Below, piece after piece: positions 4,821-6,442 of a stretch of DNA of 6,442 nucleotides; within the stretch, counting starts at the first letter, position 1, and each line of letters begins with the position of its first letter. The notes below the pieces were generated by a model. The model did not search any database. It was not told the origin of the DNA and saw only the letters and a list, made by a program, of their open reading frames with translations. The stretch is from JAKLIN01 sp964544395 (GTDB taxonomy: Archaea > Nanobdellota > Nanobdellia > Pacearchaeales > GW2011-AR1). The stretch covers positions 1-6,442 of the forward strand of contig CAZJAO010000013.1 of the NCBI GenBank assembly GCA_964544395.1, in the 5' to 3' direction. Both the position numbers and the translations under genes were made by a program.

Positions 4821-6158
4821 TTAATATCTTCTACTATTATTTCTGTTGCCTCTGAAATTTCTTGAACCAAAACTTGAACTTCTTCCGCTGCTTCTTCCAT
4901 TTCTGCCTGAATTGCTTCTGCTAGAATATCTTGAAGTTCCTCTTAAAGAGCCTCCTCTTCTTGAATTGTTGTGTAAATCTCTGCTTCTTCTTCCACGTGT
5001 TCTTGAATCTTCATCAAATTCATCTCTGTTGCTGTAATTAACTTTGACACGCTCAAACACCGGAAGTTCTTCACGAATGATTTCATTTGAATTGATTCTT
5101 TGAATATTCCTGAAATTTTCATAGTCTCTGCTTGAGAGAATGTTTACTACTTTTCCATTTTCTCCTGCTCTTGCTGTTCTTCCGATTCTATGGATATAAT
5201 CCTTGCTTTCTTTTGGCAAGTCATAATTGTAAACATGAGTAACATTCTTTATGTCTAAACCACGTGCGGCAACATCTGTGCATACTAGAATATTGAATTC
5301 CTTGTCATGGAAATCTCTAAGGACACTTAATCTCTTATTTTGAGCCAATCCGCCATGAATTGCTTTTGCTCTAATACCCACTTCTTGCAAACTATTTGCA
5401 ATAATATCCGCATTTCTTCTTGTAGAACAGAAAACCATTGCTAAATCAGATGTTTCTTGTTTTAGCAAATGAACTAAAAGAGAGAATTTCTGGTCCGAAG
5501 GAACATCGTAGAATATCTGCTTTAGTTGAGTATCTTCAATAAATGATTTTGCTGAGACTTCTTCAGGATTTTGTGTATATTTCTTAGCAAGATAATCCAA
5601 ATCCGCAGAGATTGTAGCTGAGAAAAGCATAGTTTGTCTTTTTATCGGACATTTTCCTACAATAAATTCAACATCACGATGGAATCCCATGTCCAACATT
5701 CTATCAACTTCATCCAGGACAAGGAATTTAATCTCATTTAATTTTAATGTTCCTCTTTGAAGATGGTCTTTTATTCTTCCGGGAGTTCCAACGAGAATAT
5801 CTGTTTTGTAAATATTTCTTATTTGTCTTTGTATATCAACTCCGCCGTAAATTGCAAATACATTCAATTTCTTGTTTTTTGCAAAATGCCTTATAGATTC
5901 TGCAACCTGTTCTGCAAGTTCTCTTGTTGGAGTTAGAATCAATGCCTGAACGTTTCCATTTGGAACAAGATTTTCAATAATAGGAGAAGCAAATGCCAAA
6001 GTCTTTCCACTGCCTGTAGCTGAACTTCCAATAATATCTCTTCCGGCAAGTGCTAGGGGAATTGCCTTTATCTGAATCTCTGTTGGTTCTGTAAAACCAT
6101 GGAGTTTCAGGACAGACAAAACGTCTTCACTAATTCCTAATTTTGCGAAATTTTCCAT
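4821..6158 (-). CDS. DEAD-box (DEVD variant) ATP-dependent RNA helicase with Arg/Ser/Gly-rich tail
   Basis: This 445-residue enzyme has all the DEAD-box motifs in order: Q motif FTEPTEIQ (22-29), Walker A SATGSGKT (46-53), PTRELA (77-82), TPGR (125-128), motif II DEVD (149-152, Val for Ala), SAT (180-182), HGG (268-270), TDVAARGLD (294-302) and HRIGRTARAG (323-332). Such proteins unwind short RNA duplexes and remodel RNPs in ribosome assembly, mRNA turnover and cold response. Residues about 385-445 are almost only Arg, Ser, Gly and Asn, an RG/RS-rich disordered tail expected to bind RNA and possibly to form condensates. ATG 6158 is preferred over TTG 6209, because homology begins at MENFAKLGI and a TATA-like box lies 26 bases upstream. 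The upstream region also holds two hairpins and a second TATA-like box, leaving room for control through a structured leader. Confidence 0.95.
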   Translation of the reverse strand: MENFAKLGISEDVLSVLKLHGFTEPTEIQIKAIPLALAGRDIIGSSATGSGKTLAFASPIIENLVPNGNVQALILTPTRELAEQVAESIRHFAKNKKLNVFAIYGGVDIQRQIRNIYKTDILVGTPGRIKDHLQRGTLKLNEIKFLVLDEVDRMLDMGFHRDVEFIVGKCPIKRQTMLFSATISADLDYLAKKYTQNPEEVSAKSFIEDTQLKQIFYDVPSDQKFSLLVHLLKQETSDLAMVFCSTRRNADIIANSLQEVGIRAKAIHGGLAQNKRLSVLRDFHDKEFNILVCTDVAARGLDIKNVTHVYNYDLPKESKDYIHRIGRTARAGENGKVVNILSSRDYENFRNIQRINSNEIIREELPVFERVKVNYSNRDEFDEDSRTRGRRSRDLHNNSRRGGSLRGTSRYSSRSNSGRNGRSSGRSSSFGSRNFRGNRNNSRRY

Positions 6159-6180
6159 TTTAAGTTCAATAATAATGCAC

Positions 6181-6188
6181 AATATATC
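6181..6188 (-). promoter_or_regulatory. Proximal TATA-like box of the helicase gene
   Basis: The minus-strand GATATATT is centred about 26 bases before ATG 6158, giving a leaderless mRNA if used. It competes with the distal box at 6280-6287. Confidence 0.4.
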
Positions 6189-6203
6189 AAGAAGTATTTC
6201 TTG
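6188..6203 (-). repeat. Hairpin B upstream of the helicase
   Basis: Perfect 6-base arms CAAGAA (6188-6193) and TTCTTG (6198-6203) surround a 4-base loop. It lies 30-45 bases before the ATG and overlaps the edge of the proximal TATA-like box. Confidence 0.35.
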
Positions 6204-6207
6204 AAGC

Positions 6208-6234
6208 AAGTCTTTTGAGACAAGCTCAAGACTT
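6208..6234 (-). repeat. Hairpin A upstream of the helicase
   Basis: On the plus strand the left arm is AAGTC plus TTGAG interrupted by TT, and the right arm is CTCAA plus GACTT, around a 5-base loop. That is ten paired bases with a two-base bulge. It has no T-run after it in either direction, so it does not look like a terminator. It would be transcribed only from the distal promoter. Confidence 0.45.
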
Positions 6235-6279
6235 AACCATTAATCTAACATTAATACTATAATTCAATCAATTTGAGGG

Positions 6280-6287
6280 TTTATATA
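6280..6287 (-). promoter_or_regulatory. Possible distal TATA box of the helicase gene
   Basis: The plus strand shows TTTATATA, so the minus strand reads TATATAAA within CCTATATAAACC. Plus-strand orientation matches the consensus better, but no rightward gene follows. Read leftward, it would start transcription near 6255 with a leader of about 100 bases holding both hairpins. It lies 10 bases after the stop of the upstream winged-helix gene. Confidence 0.35.
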
Positions 6288-6296
6288 GGTTATGTA

Positions 6297-6442
6297 TCAG
6301 TCTTTCAAAACCACAATATTGTTCATTCCTCTTCTTTTCCTTTCAATAATCTGCTTTGCTTCAAGTTTATCAAGAAGCCTTGTTGCTTTTACTTTTCCAA
6401 TTTCCATCTTTTCCATTAACGAGCTTTGGAACATTGCTTTAT
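6297..6442 (-). CDS. Winged-helix transcriptional regulator, C-terminal fragment (5' end outside window)
   Basis: Only the last 47 codons are present, read leftward from the window edge and ending in TGA. The visible sequence is the end of a winged helix-turn-helix: FQSSLMEKMEI as the first helix, GKVKATRLLDKLEAKQIIER as the recognition helix and following turn, then the wing KRRGMNNIVVLKD. The LEAKQIIERKRRGMNN pattern resembles the archaeal MarR-like regulators that often carry N-terminal membrane or sensor domains (COG2512-like). The N-terminal domain is not visible here, so the ligand and targets cannot be judged. Its stop lies 138 bases before the helicase ATG on the same strand, so readthrough into the helicase is possible. 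Confidence 0.75.
   Translation of the reverse strand, partial: KAMFQSSLMEKMEIGKVKATRLLDKLEAKQIIERKRRGMNNIVVLKD

Noticed and set aside
4846..5037. Rightward Leu-rich 63-codon ORF
   Set aside because: It is the opposite-strand image of the Arg/Ser/Gly-rich helicase tail; repeated codons there create a Leu/Pro-rich frame with no start context.
2431..5050. TTGACA strings (in the GTPase, the four-span protein and the helicase genes) as sigma -35 elements
   Set aside because: They lie inside coding sequence, without a TATAAT partner at correct spacing in front of a gene.
6159..6209. TTG-initiated N-terminal extension of the helicase (17 extra residues)
   Set aside because: DEAD-box similarity begins at MENFAKLGI; the extension would pass through hairpin B and the proximal TATA-like box.
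6258..6263. Perfect TATAAT on the plus strand as a sigma-type -10 element
   Set aside because: No -35-like sequence at 16-18 bases upstream and no rightward gene follows; in AT-rich DNA one such hexamer is expected by chance.

Overview
This AT-rich window is densely packed. It most likely comes from a small-genome archaeon of the DPANN type (Woesearchaeota/Pacearchaeota-like). The archaeal reading rests on three things. First, a circularly permuted GTPase of the archaeal/eukaryotic Nog2-Lsg1-like kind is present. Second, the winged-helix C-terminus at the right edge looks archaeal. Third, most genes have a TATA-like box about 24-27 bases before the start codon and no Shine-Dalgarno sequence, the layout of leaderless archaeal mRNAs. 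No rRNA, tRNA, insertion sequence or CRISPR array was seen, and no gap exceeds about 140 bases.

Layout. 1-252 (+) is the C-terminus of seryl-tRNA synthetase. 305-1135 (+) encodes a complete bacterial-type sigma-70 family factor, the outstanding feature of the window because archaea normally start transcription with TBP and TFB. Facing it, and overlapping it tail to tail by 15 bases, is a minus-strand pair. The first gene, 1914-1558, encodes a small HExxE protein; the second, 1561-1121, encodes a single-span membrane protein with a Cys- and sequon-rich outer domain. 2808-1951 (-) is the permuted GTPase. From the same 92-base divergent promoter, 2901-3059 (+) encodes a 52-residue CxxC-x17-CxxC zinc-binding protein, followed by a cyclophilin at 3093-3566 (+). 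4264-3569 (-) is a VTT-domain membrane protein. It lies between the cyclophilin 3' end and a diverged second copy of that 3' end (4298-4348), so this segment looks inserted or left over from a duplication. 4384-4815 (+) is a four-span membrane protein. 6158-4821 (-) is a DEAD-box (DEVD) RNA helicase with an Arg/Ser/Gly-rich tail and a hairpin-containing upstream region. 6442-6297 (-) is the end of a winged-helix regulator.

Together the genes suit information processing and folding: tRNA charging, ribosome assembly GTPase, RNA helicase, prolyl isomerase and transcription control. The main question is what the sigma factor does. It has regions 2, 3 and 4 and keeps most DNA- and polymerase-contacting positions, but differs from housekeeping sigma at several promoter-recognition residues. 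Its own gene and its neighbours carry archaeal-looking promoters, so it probably acts on a dedicated set of promoters elsewhere rather than on housekeeping transcription (inference).
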